From Haloarchaeobius salinus (GTDB lineage Archaea; Halobacteriota; Halobacteria; Halobacteriales; Natrialbaceae), in assembly GCF_024464185.1 (NCBI RefSeq), contig NZ_JANHAU010000003.1, positions 286,982-350,981 on the forward strand: DNA of 64,000 bases. Reading direction: 5' to 3'. The notes below the pieces were generated by a model. It ran no database searches. It was not told the origin of the DNA and was given only the letters and a program-made list of their open reading frames with translations. Below are positions 33,973 through 44,119 of the stretch, piece after piece (the first letter of the stretch is position 1; every line of letters begins with the position of its first letter). Position numbers and translations under genes: made by a program.

Positions 33973-35325
33973 TCACTCGGTCAGCTGGATGAGGTTGCCG
34001 TTGCGGGTGACGTGGAGGTCGCGGCCCATCTTGTACCCCTCGCTCTCCGCGAGATTGACGTAGCCGCTGAAGCCGCTCATGTCCTGGTGGGCCGGGATGA
34101 CGTTCTGGGGCTGGAGCGCCTGGAGCATCTGATAGTGGCCCTCGCGGTTCAGGTGGCCGGAGACGTGGATGTCGGAGTAGATGCGTGCGCCCTGCATCCC
34201 GAGCAGGCGCTCGGACTGGTAGCGCTGGCCCTCGTTCGTCGGCTCCGGGATGACCCGTGCCGAGAAGATGACCTTGTCGCCGTCCTCTAACTCGTAGGGG
34301 GTCTCGCCGCGGCCCATCCGGGTGAGCATCGCGCGCGGCTCGCCCTGGTGGCCCGTGACGATGGGCAGGAAGTTGCCCTTGCCCTCCTTCATGACCCGCT
34401 TGAACGTGCGGTCGACGGACTTCCGGTGGCCGAACATCCCGAGGTCGCCCGGGAAGTCGACGAAGCCGAGCCGCTCGGCCGTGCCGGAGTACTTCTCCAT
34501 CGAGCGCCCGAGCAGCACCGGCTGGCGGCCGATGTCGCGGGCGAACTCGACGAGGGACTTCACGCGGGCGATGTGGCTGGAGAACGTCGTGGCGACGATG
34601 CCGCCCGAGTAGTCCTCCAGGGAGTACATCACGTCCTTCAGGTGCCGTCGCGCCACGGCCTCGCTCGGCGTGCGGCCCTGCTTGTTCGCGTTCGTACAGT
34701 CCTCGATGTAGCAGAGGACGCCCTCGCCCTCGCGACCGATCTCGCGGAACCGCTTCATGTCGATGGGGTCGCCGATGACCGGCGTGTGGTCCATCCGCTT
34801 GTCGAGGCCGTAGACGACCGCGCCCTCGGGTGTGTGGAGGACGGGGTTGATGGCGTCGATGATGGAGTGGGTGACGTTGACGAACTCCAGTTCGACCTGT
34901 CCGGAGTCGCCGATGGTCATCGTCTCGCCGGCCTCCATCTTCACGAGGTCGTTCTCGACCCCGAACTTCTGCTCGCTCTCGACCTGCTGTTTCACCAGCT
35001 CGATGGTGTACGGCGTCGCCACGACGGGCGCGTCGTACCGGTGGGCCAGCTTCGAGATGGCCCCGATGTGGTCGAGGTGGCCGTGCGTCGGCACGATGGC
35101 CTGCACGTCGCCCTCGAGCTCGCTCATGATCCGGTCGTCCGGGATGGCCCCCATGTCGATGAGGTCCAGGCTGTGCATCTTCTCGGTCTCGACGTTGTCG
35201 TGGATGAGAACCTGCGAGAGGTTCAGACCCATGTCGAAGACGACGACGTCGTCACCGGCTCGGACGGCAGTCATCTGCCGGCCGACTTCCTCGTATCCGC
35301 CGATTGTTGCGATTTCGATTTCCAT
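33973..35325 (-). CDS. rnj: ribonuclease J (5'-3' exonuclease, beta-CASP)
   Basis: 450 aa metallo-beta-lactamase/beta-CASP RNase. HGHLDH (81-86) is the zinc motif. The beta-CASP part includes [15 protein letters not shown] and [15 protein letters not shown], and the C-terminal His motif is in [25 protein letters not shown]. It degrades RNA from the 5' end after triphosphate removal. It is the first gene of an rnj-idsA operon. A TATA-like box on the minus strand at 35516-35524 would leave a leader of about 165 bases. Confidence 0.94.
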   Translation of the reverse strand: MEIEIATIGGYEEVGRQMTAVRAGDDVVVFDMGLNLSQVLIHDNVETEKMHSLDLIDMGAIPDDRIMSELEGDVQAIVPTHGHLDHIGAISKLAHRYDAPVVATPYTIELVKQQVESEQKFGVENDLVKMEAGETMTIGDSGQVELEFVNVTHSIIDAINPVLHTPEGAVVYGLDKRMDHTPVIGDPIDMKRFREIGREGEGVLCYIEDCTNANKQGRTPSEAVARRHLKDVMYSLEDYSGGIVATTFSSHIARVKSLVEFARDIGRQPVLLGRSMEKYSGTAERLGFVDFPGDLGMFGHRKSVDRTFKRVMKEGKGNFLPIVTGHQGEPRAMLTRMGRGETPYELEDGDKVIFSARVIPEPTNEGQRYQSERLLGMQGARIYSDIHVSGHLNREGHYQMLQALQPQNVIPAHQDMSGFSGYVNLAESEGYKMGRDLHVTRNGNLIQLTE

Positions 35326-35628
35326 GGTTGTGTAGCACCGAAATACCGCGTCTCGGTATGTGCAAACTCCCCCGGAGAACGGAACGCTACGCCCCGGCGT
35401 CTTACAGCGCGTCGGCGCACATCCCGCTATGTGGCCGCGGGCGCTGCCGGCGATGCCGACATCGTCGCGACCACACTTACCCGCGGGGTCTGTTGTCCGA
35501 CCATTCTCGGCCCGAGGTTAAAAGCACGTGGGTTACGCGGCGACGACGGACTGGTCGTCGACGGGACGGGCGTCGTCCCGATCCGACGGCGCGTCACCGA
35601 AGAACGCGGCCGTGTGAACGGTCCACAG
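35326..35628. other. divergent intergenic region (rnj leader and AN1 promoter)
   Basis: No convincing gene. On the minus strand, CTTTTAACC (35516-35524) could start the rnj transcript, whose leader contains a 25-codon ATG frame (35499 downwards) of doubtful meaning. On the plus strand, GTTTAAC (35629-35635) precedes the AN1 gene by about 24 bases. Confidence 0.4.
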
Positions 35629-35658
35629 GTTTAACTTTCACTGCACCCAACCCGATGT

Positions 35659-35922
35659 ATGGCGTCGTGCTCGTTCTGCGGTCGGGAGGTCGATGGGTTC
35701 CCGTACTCGTGCAACGAGTGCGGCGAGACCCTCTGCGGTCGCCACCGACTGCCCGAGCGCCACGACTGCCGCGGCCTCGCACGGGTCGCGGACCGGACAG
35801 ACGACGAGGCGGGGTTCATCGGGCGGCCGGACGACCGCGACAGAGCTGAGAGAGGCGTCGTCGGCCGGGCACTCGACGCGATGCTGACGCCGGTTCGACG
35901 GCTCCGTCGACTCCGGCGGTAG
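35659..35922 (+). CDS. AN1-type zinc-finger protein
   Basis: 87 aa. The N-terminal 40 residues carry the AN1 pattern: C4, C7, C18, C21, C26, H29, H35 and C37 (CSFCGRE, CNECGETLCGRHRLPERHDC). In eukaryotes AN1 fingers occur in stress and ubiquitin pathways. In haloarchaea many small or membrane-linked AN1 proteins exist with unknown role. The C-terminus is basic (PVRRLRRLRR), which could bind RNA or membrane. Likely leaderless. Confidence 0.85.
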   Translation: MASCSFCGREVDGFPYSCNECGETLCGRHRLPERHDCRGLARVADRTDDEAGFIGRPDDRDRAERGVVGRALDAMLTPVRRLRRLRR

Positions 35923-35974
35923 CTGCCAGTCACTCCACACCACGGTACAACAGAAGAGCACGCGCAAGTACGGT

Positions 35975-36706
35975 TCAGCCGACCGTCGTCCCGGGGGCCT
36001 CGCCGTCGAGGAACGCAGACAGGTCGTCCAGCCCGAACACGCTCGCGGGCGTCGGCAGGTCCAGTAGCGTCCGCACCTTCCCCGCCATCCCGCCGGAGAC
36101 GTCCGTCGACTCCGCCCCACCGAGCGCGTCGGCGGCGTCCTCGAACCGGTCGATCCTCGGAATCACGTCGCCGTCAGTATCTAGAACCCCTGGCACCGTC
36201 GAGCAGAGGCCGACCCGGTCGGCATCGAGGCTCCGCGCCAGCGAGGTGACTATCTCGTCCCCCGACAGCACCGTCACGCCCTCGCCACGGTGTGCGATAA
36301 CGTCGCCGTGCAGTACCGGGACGAACCCCTCCGCACGGAGCGTCGCGACCTGCTGGGCCGGCAGCGTGAGTTCGCCCCCGGCGTCCCGGCTCGCGGCCGA
36401 GAGCGGGTGGACCGGCACCGCCGGCACGTCGCGGTCGTGGAGCCGCCGCAGGACGAGTCCGTTCAGCGCCTTCATCGCGGCGTGGACCTGGGTGACACCC
36501 TCGATGTCGTGTGTCCCCTCGGTCGTGCTGACGTCGTACGCCTCGGCGTTGTGGTGGCCGAAACTGCCGCCGCCGTGGACCACGACGAGGTCGTCGTCGG
36601 CACGAGCCACCGCGTCCACAGCCCGGTCCAGCGCCTCGCCGTCGACCGTCTCGGCGCGCTCCTTGTCGGTGATGACGGAGCCACCGAGCTTGAGGACGGT
36701 CGTCAC
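35975..36706 (-). CDS. ipk: isopentenyl phosphate kinase
   Basis: 243 aa amino acid kinase-fold enzyme that makes IPP from isopentenyl phosphate, the last step of the archaeal mevalonate route. VLKLGGSVITDKE (about 4-16), VVVHGGGSFGHHNA (about 41-54, catalytic His in SFGH) and SGGMAGKV (about 205-212) mark it. The start is the GTG overlapping the mvk stop (GTGA at 36706-36703). Haloarchaea use this IPK with phosphomevalonate decarboxylase (not in the window). Confidence 0.92.
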   Translation of the reverse strand: MTTVLKLGGSVITDKERAETVDGEALDRAVDAVARADDDLVVVHGGGSFGHHNAEAYDVSTTEGTHDIEGVTQVHAAMKALNGLVLRRLHDRDVPAVPVHPLSAASRDAGGELTLPAQQVATLRAEGFVPVLHGDVIAHRGEGVTVLSGDEIVTSLARSLDADRVGLCSTVPGVLDTDGDVIPRIDRFEDAADALGGAESTDVSGGMAGKVRTLLDLPTPASVFGLDDLSAFLDGEAPGTTVG

Positions 36707-37689
36707 GAGACGACCACCCCGTCGCGGGCGAGTTCGGCACGGAACACCGCCTCGCAGGACTGCGAGTACGAGAGCGCCGTCTCCGTCGCCGGGCTGTCGT
36801 CGAGCGCGACGATACAGCCGCCTCCCCCGGCACCTGTCAGCTTCGCGCCGTGGGCCCCCGCCTCGCGGGCGGTCCACACCATCTCGTCGAGCGAGCGCGA
36901 GGAGACGCCGAGCGCCTCCAGCAGCCCGTGGTCGAAGTCCATCAGCCGCCCCAGCTCGTCGAGCGAGGGGTCCTCCTCGACCAGGACGGCCTCGCCACGA
37001 CGGACGATGTCGCCGATAGCGGTGACGGTGTCCGCCGCGAAGTTGTACCGCTCGCGCAGGTCGCGCACGCCAGCGACCAGCTTCCCGGTGTCACCGCTCC
37101 CGCCGTCGAAGCCGATGACGAACGGCAGGTCCGGCGCGTCGAGGGTGCGGCAGTCGTCGCCCTCGACGCGAACTGCGCCGCCCATCGCCGAACAGAACGT
37201 GTCCGCCCGCGACGCCTGCCCGTCCTGCACCGCGAGCTCGACCTGGTACGCCCGGTCGGCGATCTCGCGTGGACCGAGGTCGACCCCGAGCTCCGCCGCC
37301 GTCGCCGCGATGGTCGCGACGACGACCGCCGCCGACGAGCCGAGGCCCGCCCCGAGCGGGATCTCGCTCTCGACGGTGACGTCGAAGCCCGCCTCTGGCT
37401 CGTCGCAGGCGTCCCTGGCCTGTGCGACCGCGCCGTCGACGTACTCCGTCGCCGCCGCGAGCAGTTCGCTCGGCACCTCGACACCGAGTTCGTCCGTCGA
37501 CGCGCCGTACTCCACGGTGAACCCCTCGATCTCGAGGTCCCGTGCGTCGACCCTGAGGCGACCGTCGGTGCGCTGTTCCACCGTGACCGTCGCCCGGCGC
37601 TCGACCGCACACGGGACCGCCGGCTCGCCGTAGACGACCGCGTGCTCCCCGAACAGGTACACCTTCCCCGGGGCGCTTGCCGTGACCAT
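36703..37689 (-). CDS. mvk: mevalonate kinase
   Basis: 328 aa GHMP kinase. APGKVYLFGEHAVVYGEPAV (about 5-24) and the ATP-binding PLGAGLGSSAAVVVA (about 111-125) identify it, with C-terminal KLTGAGGGGCIVAL. It phosphorylates mevalonate at the start of the archaeal isoprenoid route. The gene overlaps ipk and lies about 105 bases after rps2. A hairpin (37747-37762) occurs in that gap. Confidence 0.94.
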   Translation of the reverse strand: MVTASAPGKVYLFGEHAVVYGEPAVPCAVERRATVTVEQRTDGRLRVDARDLEIEGFTVEYGASTDELGVEVPSELLAAATEYVDGAVAQARDACDEPEAGFDVTVESEIPLGAGLGSSAAVVVATIAATAAELGVDLGPREIADRAYQVELAVQDGQASRADTFCSAMGGAVRVEGDDCRTLDAPDLPFVIGFDGGSGDTGKLVAGVRDLRERYNFAADTVTAIGDIVRRGEAVLVEEDPSLDELGRLMDFDHGLLEALGVSSRSLDEMVWTAREAGAHGAKLTGAGGGGCIVALDDSPATETALSYSQSCEAVFRAELARDGVVVS

Positions 37690-37746
37690 ACCGTCTCTCT
37701 CCCCGCCACTGGTATGAGTGTTGTCGATTCGGGCCTCGACGGGAAC

Positions 37747-37762
37747 CGTAGCCGTCGCTACG
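37747..37762 (-). terminator. hairpin between rps2 and mvk
   Basis: CGTAGC (37747-37752) and GCTACG (37757-37762) with a 4-base loop form a perfect 6-pair hairpin directly after the rps2 stop region on the minus strand. It may reduce read-through into mvk, but no T-run follows, so this is weak. Confidence 0.3.
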
Positions 37763-37794
37763 CACGGCGGAGAACGTGAAAAGGTCCAGCCAGT

Positions 37795-38577
37795 TCAGAT
37801 ACCGCTCTCGAAGTCGTCCAGGGAGTACGTCGGCTCGGCACCGCGGCGGTCGAGCGTCTCGTTGGCGAGCAGCCAGTAGACGACCGACAGCGCCTTGCGC
37901 CCCTTGTTGTTCGTCGGGACGACGAGGTCGACGTTGCTCGTCTGGTTGTTCGAGTCGCACATCGCGATGACCGGGATGCCGACCGTGATGGCCTCCTTGA
38001 CGGCCTGTGCGTCACCGATGGGGTCGGTGACGACCACGACGTCCGGCTCGATGTAGCCGTCGTACTTCGGGTTCGTCAGCGTGCCGGGGATGAACCGGCC
38101 CGTCCGGGCGCGTGCGCCGACCGCGTCGGCGAACTTCTTCGCCGGGAAGCGACCGTACTGGCGCGAGGACGTGACGAGGATCTGCTCGGGACTGTAGTTC
38201 GACAGGAAGTCCGCGGCGGTGCGGATGCGGCTGTCGGTCATGCCCACGTCGAGGACGTACAGGCCGTCGGTCCGGACGCGGTGGATGAACCGCTCCATGT
38301 CCTTCGTCTTCTGCTGGGTACCGATGTGGACACCGGCACCGAGGTAGTCCTCGACGGGGATGAGCAGGTCGGCCTCGTCGTCGGCCATGACGTCCTCGTC
38401 GAGCGCGGACTCCTCCTCCTCTGGTTCGGCCTCGGCCTCGACGGCCTCGGCGTCCTGTTCCTCGGTGGGCGCGGCGTCCTCGACGGGTTCCTCGTCGGCC
38501 GCCTCGTCGGCGGCGTCGAGGTCCACGTCGGAGTCGGACGCGTCGAGCCCCTCCTGTTCGGGTTCCTGGTCTGTCAT
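37795..38577 (-). CDS. rps2: 30S ribosomal protein S2 (uS2)
   Basis: 260 aa. The first 60 residues are a very acidic extension (runs of Asp/Glu) typical of haloarchaeal S2. The ribosomal core then starts at [21 protein letters not shown], continuing through [10 protein letters not shown], and ending with [18 protein letters not shown] and [30 protein letters not shown]. It overlaps the enolase stop (ATGA at 38577-38574), so it is coupled to eno. Confidence 0.96.
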   Translation of the reverse strand: MTDQEPEQEGLDASDSDVDLDAADEAADEEPVEDAAPTEEQDAEAVEAEAEPEEEESALDEDVMADDEADLLIPVEDYLGAGVHIGTQQKTKDMERFIHRVRTDGLYVLDVGMTDSRIRTAADFLSNYSPEQILVTSSRQYGRFPAKKFADAVGARARTGRFIPGTLTNPKYDGYIEPDVVVVTDPIGDAQAVKEAITVGIPVIAMCDSNNQTSNVDLVVPTNNKGRKALSVVYWLLANETLDRRGAEPTYSLDDFESGI

Positions 38578-39779
38578 AGTGCGTCGTCTGCGATTCGGAT
38601 GAGTTCGTTCAGCTTGGCGGTTCGCTCGCCACCGACCGCGCCCGTCTTGATGAACGGTGCGTCGGTCGCGACGGCGAGGTGTGCGATGGTCGTGTCCTCG
38701 GTCTCGCCCGAACGATGGGAGATGACCGGGTCGTAGCCGTTCCGCACGGCGAGTTCGACCGCGTCGAACGCGTCGGTCAGCGTCCCGATCTGGTTCGGCT
38801 TGATGAGGATGCTGTTGCCGGCACCGAGCTCGATGCCGGTCGAGAGCCGCTCCGTGTTGGTGACGAACAGGTCGTCACCACAGACGAGCGTGCGGTGGCC
38901 CACGCGCTCGGTCAGCGTCGCGTAGCTCTCGTAGTCGTTCTCGTCGAGGGGGTCCTCGACGTAGACGAGGTCGTACTCGTCGACGAGTCCGGCGATGTAG
39001 TCGATCTGCTCGTCGGTCGTCCGCGTCTCGTCGCCGTAGCGGTAGACCTCGTCGGCGGCGTCGTACAGCTCCGCGGCGGCCACGTCGAGCCCGAAGCCGA
39101 CCTCGAAGCCGACCTCGTCCTCGACGAGCTCCGTCGCCTCCTCGACGACCTCGAACGCCTCGGCGTCGTCGATGGACGGCGCCCAGGCACCCTCGTCGCC
39201 CTTGCCGCAGGGGACGCCGCGCTCGTCGAGCAGGTCGGCGACGGCCTCGTGGACGGCCGCGTTCGCGAACACCGCATCAGCGACGTTCGGCGCACCGACG
39301 GGCGCGGCGAGGAACTCCTGGATGTGGGTCGCGTCGGCGGCGTGTTCGCCACCACCGACGACGTTACCCAGCGGGACCGGGAAGTTCTCGCCGCGGAACG
39401 CACCGCCGAGGTGCTGGAACAGCGGCGCACCGAGCACGTCCGCACCGGCCTTCGCGGCCGCCATCGAGATGGCGACCGCGCTGTTCGCGCCGATGCCGGA
39501 GAAGTCGTCGGTGCCGTCCGCCGCGTGGAGTGCGGCGTCGACCTCGCGCTGGTTCCCGGCGTAGGCATGGCCGACGAGACGCGGGATCGCGTCCTCGCGT
39601 GCGTTCGCGATGGCCTCGCCCGGTGGGAGCTCGACCGCCTCGTACTCGCCCGTGCTCGCACCCGACGGTGCAGCCGCACGACCGAAGCCGCCGCTCTCGG
39701 TGAGCACGTCGGCCTCGACCGTGGGGTTGCCACGGGAGTCGAGTACGCGGCGGAGTCGAACGTCGCTGACGAGCGTCAT
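38574..39779 (-). CDS. eno: enolase
   Basis: 401 aa phosphopyruvate hydratase of glycolysis and gluconeogenesis, possibly also in the RNA-degradation context seen in bacteria. [24 protein letters not shown] starts the fold. The metal/catalytic region includes [20 protein letters not shown] and [21 protein letters not shown], and the signature [18 protein letters not shown] follows. It is placed between rpoK and rps2, as in many archaea, overlapping both by four bases. Confidence 0.96.
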   Translation of the reverse strand: MTLVSDVRLRRVLDSRGNPTVEADVLTESGGFGRAAAPSGASTGEYEAVELPPGEAIANAREDAIPRLVGHAYAGNQREVDAALHAADGTDDFSGIGANSAVAISMAAAKAGADVLGAPLFQHLGGAFRGENFPVPLGNVVGGGEHAADATHIQEFLAAPVGAPNVADAVFANAAVHEAVADLLDERGVPCGKGDEGAWAPSIDDAEAFEVVEEATELVEDEVGFEVGFGLDVAAAELYDAADEVYRYGDETRTTDEQIDYIAGLVDEYDLVYVEDPLDENDYESYATLTERVGHRTLVCGDDLFVTNTERLSTGIELGAGNSILIKPNQIGTLTDAFDAVELAVRNGYDPVISHRSGETEDTTIAHLAVATDAPFIKTGAVGGERTAKLNELIRIADDAL

Positions 39780-39955
39780 TCCTTTCCTCGCTTGACCGTG
39801 AACGGGAGCGCGTCCGCGTCGTACTCCTCCGCGGCGACGAGGATCGGCTCCGTCTGGTCCGTCTCGATGAGGACCGGCGCGCCGTAGGACACCTGCAGCG
39901 CTCGCGCGCCGAGGATGCGTGCCTTCTCGTACCGGTTGTATCGTTGTCGGGGCAT
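39776..39955 (-). CDS. rpoK: DNA-directed RNA polymerase subunit K (Rpb6-like)
   Basis: 59 aa, shorter than 60 and easy to miss. Begins [30 protein letters not shown], the universal Rpb6/omega core in which [13 protein letters not shown] contacts the largest polymerase subunits. Ends [13 protein letters not shown] 39955 shares a base with the rpoN stop (TAATG), and the TGA overlaps the enolase ATG, so it is fully embedded in the operon. Confidence 0.95.
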   Translation of the reverse strand: MPRQRYNRYEKARILGARALQVSYGAPVLIETDQTEPILVAAEEYDADALPFTVKRGKE

Positions 39956-40149
39956 TACTGGTAGGGGCTCACGATGTCGACGAGGTCCTTGTGCGAGACG
40001 AGCATGCGGCGACAGCAGTAGCGGTCGACGCCGAGCTCGTCGAGCACCTCCTCGGGGTCCTCGTCGTCCTCTCGGGTCCGTGCTTTGAACTCCTCCCAGT
40101 GCTCGCCGACGACGTTACCGCACGTGAAACACCGGACTGGTACCATCAT
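39955..40149 (-). CDS. rpoN: DNA-directed RNA polymerase subunit N (Rpb10-like)
   Basis: 64 aa zinc-bundle subunit: [17 protein letters not shown] with CxxC and CCRRMLVSH with CC, the four zinc ligands of Rpb10. Helps assemble the D-L platform of polymerase. Two consecutive Met codons open the frame. Flanked by rps9 (12 bases) and rpoK (one-base overlap). Confidence 0.96.
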   Translation of the reverse strand: MMVPVRCFTCGNVVGEHWEEFKARTREDDEDPEEVLDELGVDRYCCRRMLVSHKDLVDIVSPYQ

Positions 40150-40161
40150 GGTTGGATCACC

Positions 40162-40557
40162 TTAGCGGTAGGACTTCTGGTAGCGGGCCCGAGCGCCGGG
40201 GCCGCCCCACTTCTTGGGTTCGGACTGGCGGACGTCGTTGACGAGCAGCGAACGGTCGAACTCCATGTACGCGTCGCGGAGTTCGGCGTCGCCGGCGTGC
40301 TGGACGAGACCACGGGCGATGGCGGTGCGAACCGCGTCGGCCTGGCCGCTGATGCCGCCACCGGAGACCTCGATGTCGACGTCCACGTCGTCGCGGACGC
40401 CGTCGACGATGCGGAACGGCTCCAGCATCTTCAGTCGGGAGATCTCCGGCTCGACGAGCTCGACCGGCTTCGAGTTGATTCGGACGCGACCCTCGCCTTC
40501 CGAGACGGTCGCGCGGGCGATGGCCGTCTTCTTCTTGCCTGATGTGTTCGTTACCAT
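40162..40557 (-). CDS. rps9: 30S ribosomal protein S9 (uS9)
   Basis: 131 aa. [25 protein letters not shown] (about 7-31) and [21 protein letters not shown] (about 66-86) are conserved, and the terminal [17 protein letters not shown] is the basic tail that reaches the P-site tRNA. It overlaps rpl13 by seven bases. Confidence 0.96.
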   Translation of the reverse strand: MVTNTSGKKKTAIARATVSEGEGRVRINSKPVELVEPEISRLKMLEPFRIVDGVRDDVDVDIEVSGGGISGQADAVRTAIARGLVQHAGDAELRDAYMEFDRSLLVNDVRQSEPKKWGGPGARARYQKSYR

Positions 40558-40988
40558 GTTACGTTAGCACCCAGTTCAGCCGAGACGTCGCCCAGCTGGA
40601 CGAACTTGATGTTCGAGAGCCGATCCAGCGACGTGCCGTCGAGCACCTCGCCGTCCTCGTCGTACGGGTTGCCGACGTAGACGCGGACGCCCTCGAAGGC
40701 CTCGCGGCCGGCCGTCGTCTTGTACGGCATCATGCCGCGGATGGACCGCTTGAAGATGCGGTCGGGGCGCTTCGGGTAGTACGGGCCGCTGTCGGAGCCG
40801 ACCTCGACACGCTTCCGGTAGGTCGACATGATGTCGTCCTCCGAACCCGTGATGACCGCCTCCTCGGCGTTGACGACCGCGACCGTCTCGCCGTCGAGTG
40901 CGCGCTCTGCGACCTGGGACGCGACGCGACCGAGAATACAGTCGCTGGCGTCCACGATGACGTCTGCGTCGAACTCTGCGAGACTCAT
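40551..40988 (-). CDS. rpl13: 50S ribosomal protein L13 (uL13)
   Basis: 145 aa archaeal/eukaryal-type L13 (short form). [24 protein letters not shown] (about 10-33), [28 protein letters not shown] (about 83-110) and a [12 protein letters not shown] end identify it. Start overlaps the rpl18e stop by four bases (ATGA), as in the conserved L18e-L13-S9 archaeal string. Confidence 0.96.
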   Translation of the reverse strand: MSLAEFDADVIVDASDCILGRVASQVAERALDGETVAVVNAEEAVITGSEDDIMSTYRKRVEVGSDSGPYYPKRPDRIFKRSIRGMMPYKTTAGREAFEGVRVYVGNPYDEDGEVLDGTSLDRLSNIKFVQLGDVSAELGANVTW

Positions 40989-41335
40989 CGGATCACCCGG
41001 ACGTTCGAGCCCTCGGGGTTCTGTTCGATTGCCTGTTCCAGTTCGAGCGATTCGCCGACCTGGTCGATCTTGGTCTCCGCGGACGACGAGAAGTCGACCG
41101 CCGCGACCGTGACCGACTTCGAGAGGGCACCCGAACCGAGCACCTTGCCCGGCACGATGACCGTCTCGTCTTCCTGTGCGTATCGCTCGATCCGACCGAG
41201 ATTGACCTCCGCGTGCGTGCGGCGGGGCTTCTCGAGTCGGGTTGCTACGTCGCTCCAGACGTCAGCGTCCGTTTCTCTGGACACCGACTTCAGCTCGGCG
41301 ATGAGACTGCTGAGCCGTGGGTTTGTCTTACTCAT
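40985..41335 (-). CDS. rpl18e: 50S ribosomal protein L18e (eL18)
   Basis: 116 aa. Conserved stretches: [35 protein letters not shown] (about 4-38), [29 protein letters not shown] and [16 protein letters not shown]. First protein gene after tRNA-Leu; the 34-base gap suggests the tRNA and the mRNA may be cotranscribed and processed. Confidence 0.96.
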   Translation of the reverse strand: MSKTNPRLSSLIAELKSVSRETDADVWSDVATRLEKPRRTHAEVNLGRIERYAQEDETVIVPGKVLGSGALSKSVTVAAVDFSSSAETKIDQVGESLELEQAIEQNPEGSNVRVIR

Positions 41336-41369
41336 GACTTTCCTCCTGCTAGTTTCGGTAGAAGTGGAT

Positions 41370-41453
41370 GCAGGGAGCAGGATTTGAACCTGCGGACCCC
41401 TATGGGACAGCGCCCTGAACGCTGCGCCGTTGGCCAGACTTGGCTATCCCTGC
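41370..41453 (-). tRNA. tRNA-Leu (anticodon CAG)
   Basis: 84 bases with a full cloverleaf on the minus strand. Acceptor arms GCAGGGA and TCCCTGC pair over seven positions. D arm is GCC...GGC, the anticodon stem CAGCG/CGCTG carries loop TTCAGGG with anticodon CAG, there is a long variable arm as in leucine tRNAs, and the T arm is GCAGG TTCAAAT CCTGC. No CCA end is encoded. It lies between rpoD and rpl18e, a placement shared by many archaea. Confidence 0.95.
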
Positions 41454-41614
41454 TCGCACCCTTGCGGGTACACATCCCTTCTGTGCGCCCCTTCAAACCA
41501 CTTTCGATTGTCGACCACGAGTCGGGGACGGGAGCGTCGTCGCTCCGCGTGCGAGACCACGTGGTCTCGCCCCCGCGTGCAGCCGTCAGGGTGTGGATTG
41601 AAGAGGTCATGTTC

Positions 41615-42361
41615 TTACAACGATACCGCGTCTTCGAGCTCGACCGCTCGCGACTCGATGGAGTCGGTGGCGCGCTCGACGAGCTCCTCGACCGTCATCG
41701 ACCCGTCCGTCTCGACGTGGAACACGAACGCCTTCTCGACGTCGTGTACCGCGACCTCCTTGCCCGGGAACCGCTGGGTGAGGTCGTTGTCGAACTCGGC
41801 CGTGTCGACGAGTTCGCCGTCGATCTCGACGACGCCTCGAACGATGTTCGGTTCGCTCTCCTCGAACTCGTCGGCGTCGCCGACGACCTCCACGCGCTGG
41901 AGGTGCCGGTAGCCGACCGAGACGCCGCCCTGGTGCTTGGCGTGAGCCTTGCCGGTTTCGAGGACCGCGTCTGCCTCGAGTTCGAGACGCTGGCCGTCCT
42001 TCAGCTCGATGATGGGGACGTTCTGGTCCGCGGGCTGGACCATCTCGTCCGCGCTGACGAGGTCGCCCGAGTACGCCGTCGCCGGCCCCTCCACGTCGAT
42101 GGAGAGCGTGACCACGTCGTCCTCGGTGAACTCGTTCGGCGGGGTCGTGAGCGGCACGAGCCCCAGACGGAGCGCGATCTGCTCGTCGAACATCACCGAC
42201 GAGTTCTCGATGACGCGCACCTCGTCGATGGCGAGGGTGGGCACGTCGGCGATCATCGTCCGCCGGATGCCGTTCGCGAACGCGGGGGTGACCCCGCGCA
42301 CGAGGAACAGCGCCTTCCGGTCGCCGCGTTCGACGAACTCGACCTCGTAGTCCTCGTCCAT
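41615..42361 (-). CDS. rpoD: DNA-directed RNA polymerase subunit D (Rpb3/alpha-like)
   Basis: 248 aa. Alpha-like dimerisation motif [30 protein letters not shown] (about 17-46) is split across the platform domain. [14 protein letters not shown] follows, and [19 protein letters not shown] ends the chain. It has no cysteine, so the 4Fe-4S ferredoxin-like domain seen in Sulfolobus RpoD is absent, in line with other haloarchaea. It pairs with subunit L and with N. Three bases follow rps11. Confidence 0.95.
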   Translation of the reverse strand: MDEDYEVEFVERGDRKALFLVRGVTPAFANGIRRTMIADVPTLAIDEVRVIENSSVMFDEQIALRLGLVPLTTPPNEFTEDDVVTLSIDVEGPATAYSGDLVSADEMVQPADQNVPIIELKDGQRLELEADAVLETGKAHAKHQGGVSVGYRHLQRVEVVGDADEFEESEPNIVRGVVEIDGELVDTAEFDNDLTQRFPGKEVAVHDVEKAFVFHVETDGSMTVEELVERATDSIESRAVELEDAVSL

Positions 42362-42364
42362 GGC

Positions 42365-42757
42365 TCAGAACCCGCCCTTGCCCTTCGGTGCTCGGGACCC
42401 GTCGTGCGGGATCGGTGTGACGTCCTCGATGCGGCCGATCTCGAAGTCCTCACGTGCGAGTGCGCGGATCGCCGCCTGCGCACCCGGACCGGGGGACTTC
42501 TGCAGGTTGCCACCGGGGCCGCGCACGCGAACGTGCAGGCCCTCGATGCCAGCCGCACGGATCTCGTCCGCGATGGACTCGACCATCTGCATCGCCGCAT
42601 AGGGCGACGCCTCGTCGCGGTTCTGCTTGACAGCAGTCCCGCCGGAGGACTTCGCGATGGTCTCCGCGCCGGTCAGGTCCGTGACCGTCATGACGGTGTT
42701 GTTGAACGATGCGTGTACGTGGGCGACGCCCCACTTGTCGTCTTCCTGTTCTGCCAT
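42365..42757 (-). CDS. rps11: 30S ribosomal protein S11 (uS11)
   Basis: 130 aa platform protein at the mRNA exit. [32 protein letters not shown] (about 9-40), [33 protein letters not shown] and the terminal THV-like [19 protein letters not shown] are conserved. The ATG 42757 is right behind the rps4 stop (one-base gap). Confidence 0.96.
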   Translation of the reverse strand: MAEQEDDKWGVAHVHASFNNTVMTVTDLTGAETIAKSSGGTAVKQNRDEASPYAAMQMVESIADEIRAAGIEGLHVRVRGPGGNLQKSPGPGAQAAIRALAREDFEIGRIEDVTPIPHDGSRAPKGKGGF

Positions 42758-42758
42758 A

Positions 42759-43280
42759 TTACTGACCCTCCGCACGCTCGGGGTGCAGGTCGTCCGCGAG
42801 CGGACTGTTCTCGTCGAACGCGATGCTGTCCTCCTCGGAGACGTCGACCGTGTACGAGGGCACGCGGACGCGTGCGCCGTCGACGGTGATGTGTCCGTGG
42901 ACGATGAACTGCCGCGCCTGGCTGGTCGTGTTGGCCAGCCCCTTGCGGTAGGCCACCGTCTGGAGGCGACGTTCGAGGATGTCGGAGATCTCGAGCGACA
43001 GGACCTGGTCGAGCCGGTCCTCCTCGCCGAGGATGCCGATGCGCTTCAGTCGCGTGAGGAAGTCGCCGCCTGCGGTGGCGACGTCGTCCTCGGACTGGGT
43101 CTGACCGAGCAGGTCACGGGCCTCGCGACGGTAGTCGCGCAGCTCGGACTGTGCTCGCCAGAGCTCCTCCTTGTTCTTCAGGCCGTAGCGCTCGACGAGG
43201 CTGTGTTCCTCGCTGATGCGCTCGCCCTGCCAGGGGTGGTTCGGCGTCTCGTAGGACTTCGTGTTGCTACCGAGCGCCAT
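42759..43280 (-). CDS. rps4: 30S ribosomal protein S4 (uS4)
   Basis: 173 aa primary 16S rRNA binder of the body domain. The archaeal/eukaryal N-terminus has [35 protein letters not shown]. The S4 RNA-binding domain (about 102-150) includes [37 protein letters not shown]. Its start shares a base with the rps13 stop (TAATG). In bacteria S4 represses this operon; such control in archaea is unproven. Confidence 0.96.
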   Translation of the reverse strand: MALGSNTKSYETPNHPWQGERISEEHSLVERYGLKNKEELWRAQSELRDYRREARDLLGQTQSEDDVATAGGDFLTRLKRIGILGEEDRLDQVLSLEISDILERRLQTVAYRKGLANTTSQARQFIVHGHITVDGARVRVPSYTVDVSEEDSIAFDENSPLADDLHPERAEGQ

Positions 43281-43798
43281 TACTCGTCACCCTCCTCGGC
43301 GGCCTCCTCGGCCTCCTGCTCCCGGATCTCCTCGACGTTGACGCCGATGGTCCCCTCGGTACGGCCGGTGGACTTCGTGCGCTGACCGCGCACCTTCTGT
43401 CCCTTCTTGTGCCGGACGCCCTTGTAGGAGCTGATCATCTTCATCCGGTTGATGTCGTAGCGCCGGGACATCTGGAGCTCGTTGCCGACCTCGTGGGTGG
43501 TCTCGCCGGTGTAGAAGTCGTTCTGGCGGTTGGTGAGCCAGTCCGGAACTTCGTCGGCGTACTCCTCTACTTTCTCGACGACGGCGTCGATTGCGTCGTC
43601 GTCCAGACGGCCGAACGTGGCCGTCCGGTCGACGCCCGCCTTGTCGGCGATGATACGCGCCGTGCGTCGGCCGATGCCGTTCATCTCGATGAGCGAGCGT
43701 TCGACGGACTTCGTCCCATCGAGGTCTGTCTGCCCGATGCGGACGAAGTACTGAAGGTCGTCGTCGTCTTGCTCGTCCTGTGGTTCTTCTGCACTCAT
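43280..43798 (-). CDS. rps13: 30S ribosomal protein S13 (uS13)
   Basis: 172 aa head protein contacting the P-site tRNA and 50S subunit. ATG 43798 is preferred because the family starts MSAEE-like and the upstream extension to 43846 has no ribosomal similarity. [43 protein letters not shown] (about 16-58) and [31 protein letters not shown] (about 114-144) are conserved. Heads the rps13-rps4-rps11-rpoD string. tRNA-Ser lies upstream. Confidence 0.95.
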   Translation of the reverse strand: MSAEEPQDEQDDDDLQYFVRIGQTDLDGTKSVERSLIEMNGIGRRTARIIADKAGVDRTATFGRLDDDAIDAVVEKVEEYADEVPDWLTNRQNDFYTGETTHEVGNELQMSRRYDINRMKMISSYKGVRHKKGQKVRGQRTKSTGRTEGTIGVNVEEIREQEAEEAAEEGDE

Positions 43799-43878
43799 GT
43801 GTGGTGGTGTGCGAAGTGCCCGGTGCACTTCTGGTTGGATGGTCACACCGTGCCCAAAAGCCGGTGTGAAGGTCCGAC

Positions 43879-43962
43879 GTCGTGGCTGGGATTCGAACCC
43901 AGGAGGCTTGACGCCACAGAGTTAGCAACCCTGCGCCTTGGGCCAGGCTTGGCTACCACGAC
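43879..43962 (-). tRNA. tRNA-Ser (anticodon GCT)
   Basis: 84 bases on the minus strand. Acceptor GTCGTGG/CCACGAC, D arm GCC...GGC, anticodon stem CAGGG/CTCTG with loop TTGCTAA (anticodon GCT), long variable arm, T arm CTGGG TTCGAAT CCCAG. Reads AGC/AGU. A GATAAACAC TATA-like box lies just upstream (about 43970-43978). Confidence 0.95.
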
Positions 43963-44119
43963 TCGCGTGTTTATCTTCGCCCTCTCGGACTCGGGACCGA
44001 TGCCCCTACAGCGTAGTGCGTCTTCACGTATTCCGGTACGGTACTTAAGCCCAACGGAACGCCCCCGTGCTGCGAACCCGTCCCATGCGGGCGGTTCGTT
44101 CGCTTTGACGGGCTCTCGA

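Noticed and set aside
41336..41369. Possible ribosomal terminator between rpl18e and tRNA-Leu
   Set aside because: No hairpin or T-run that would stand out; the 34-base gap is more likely to allow cotranscription.
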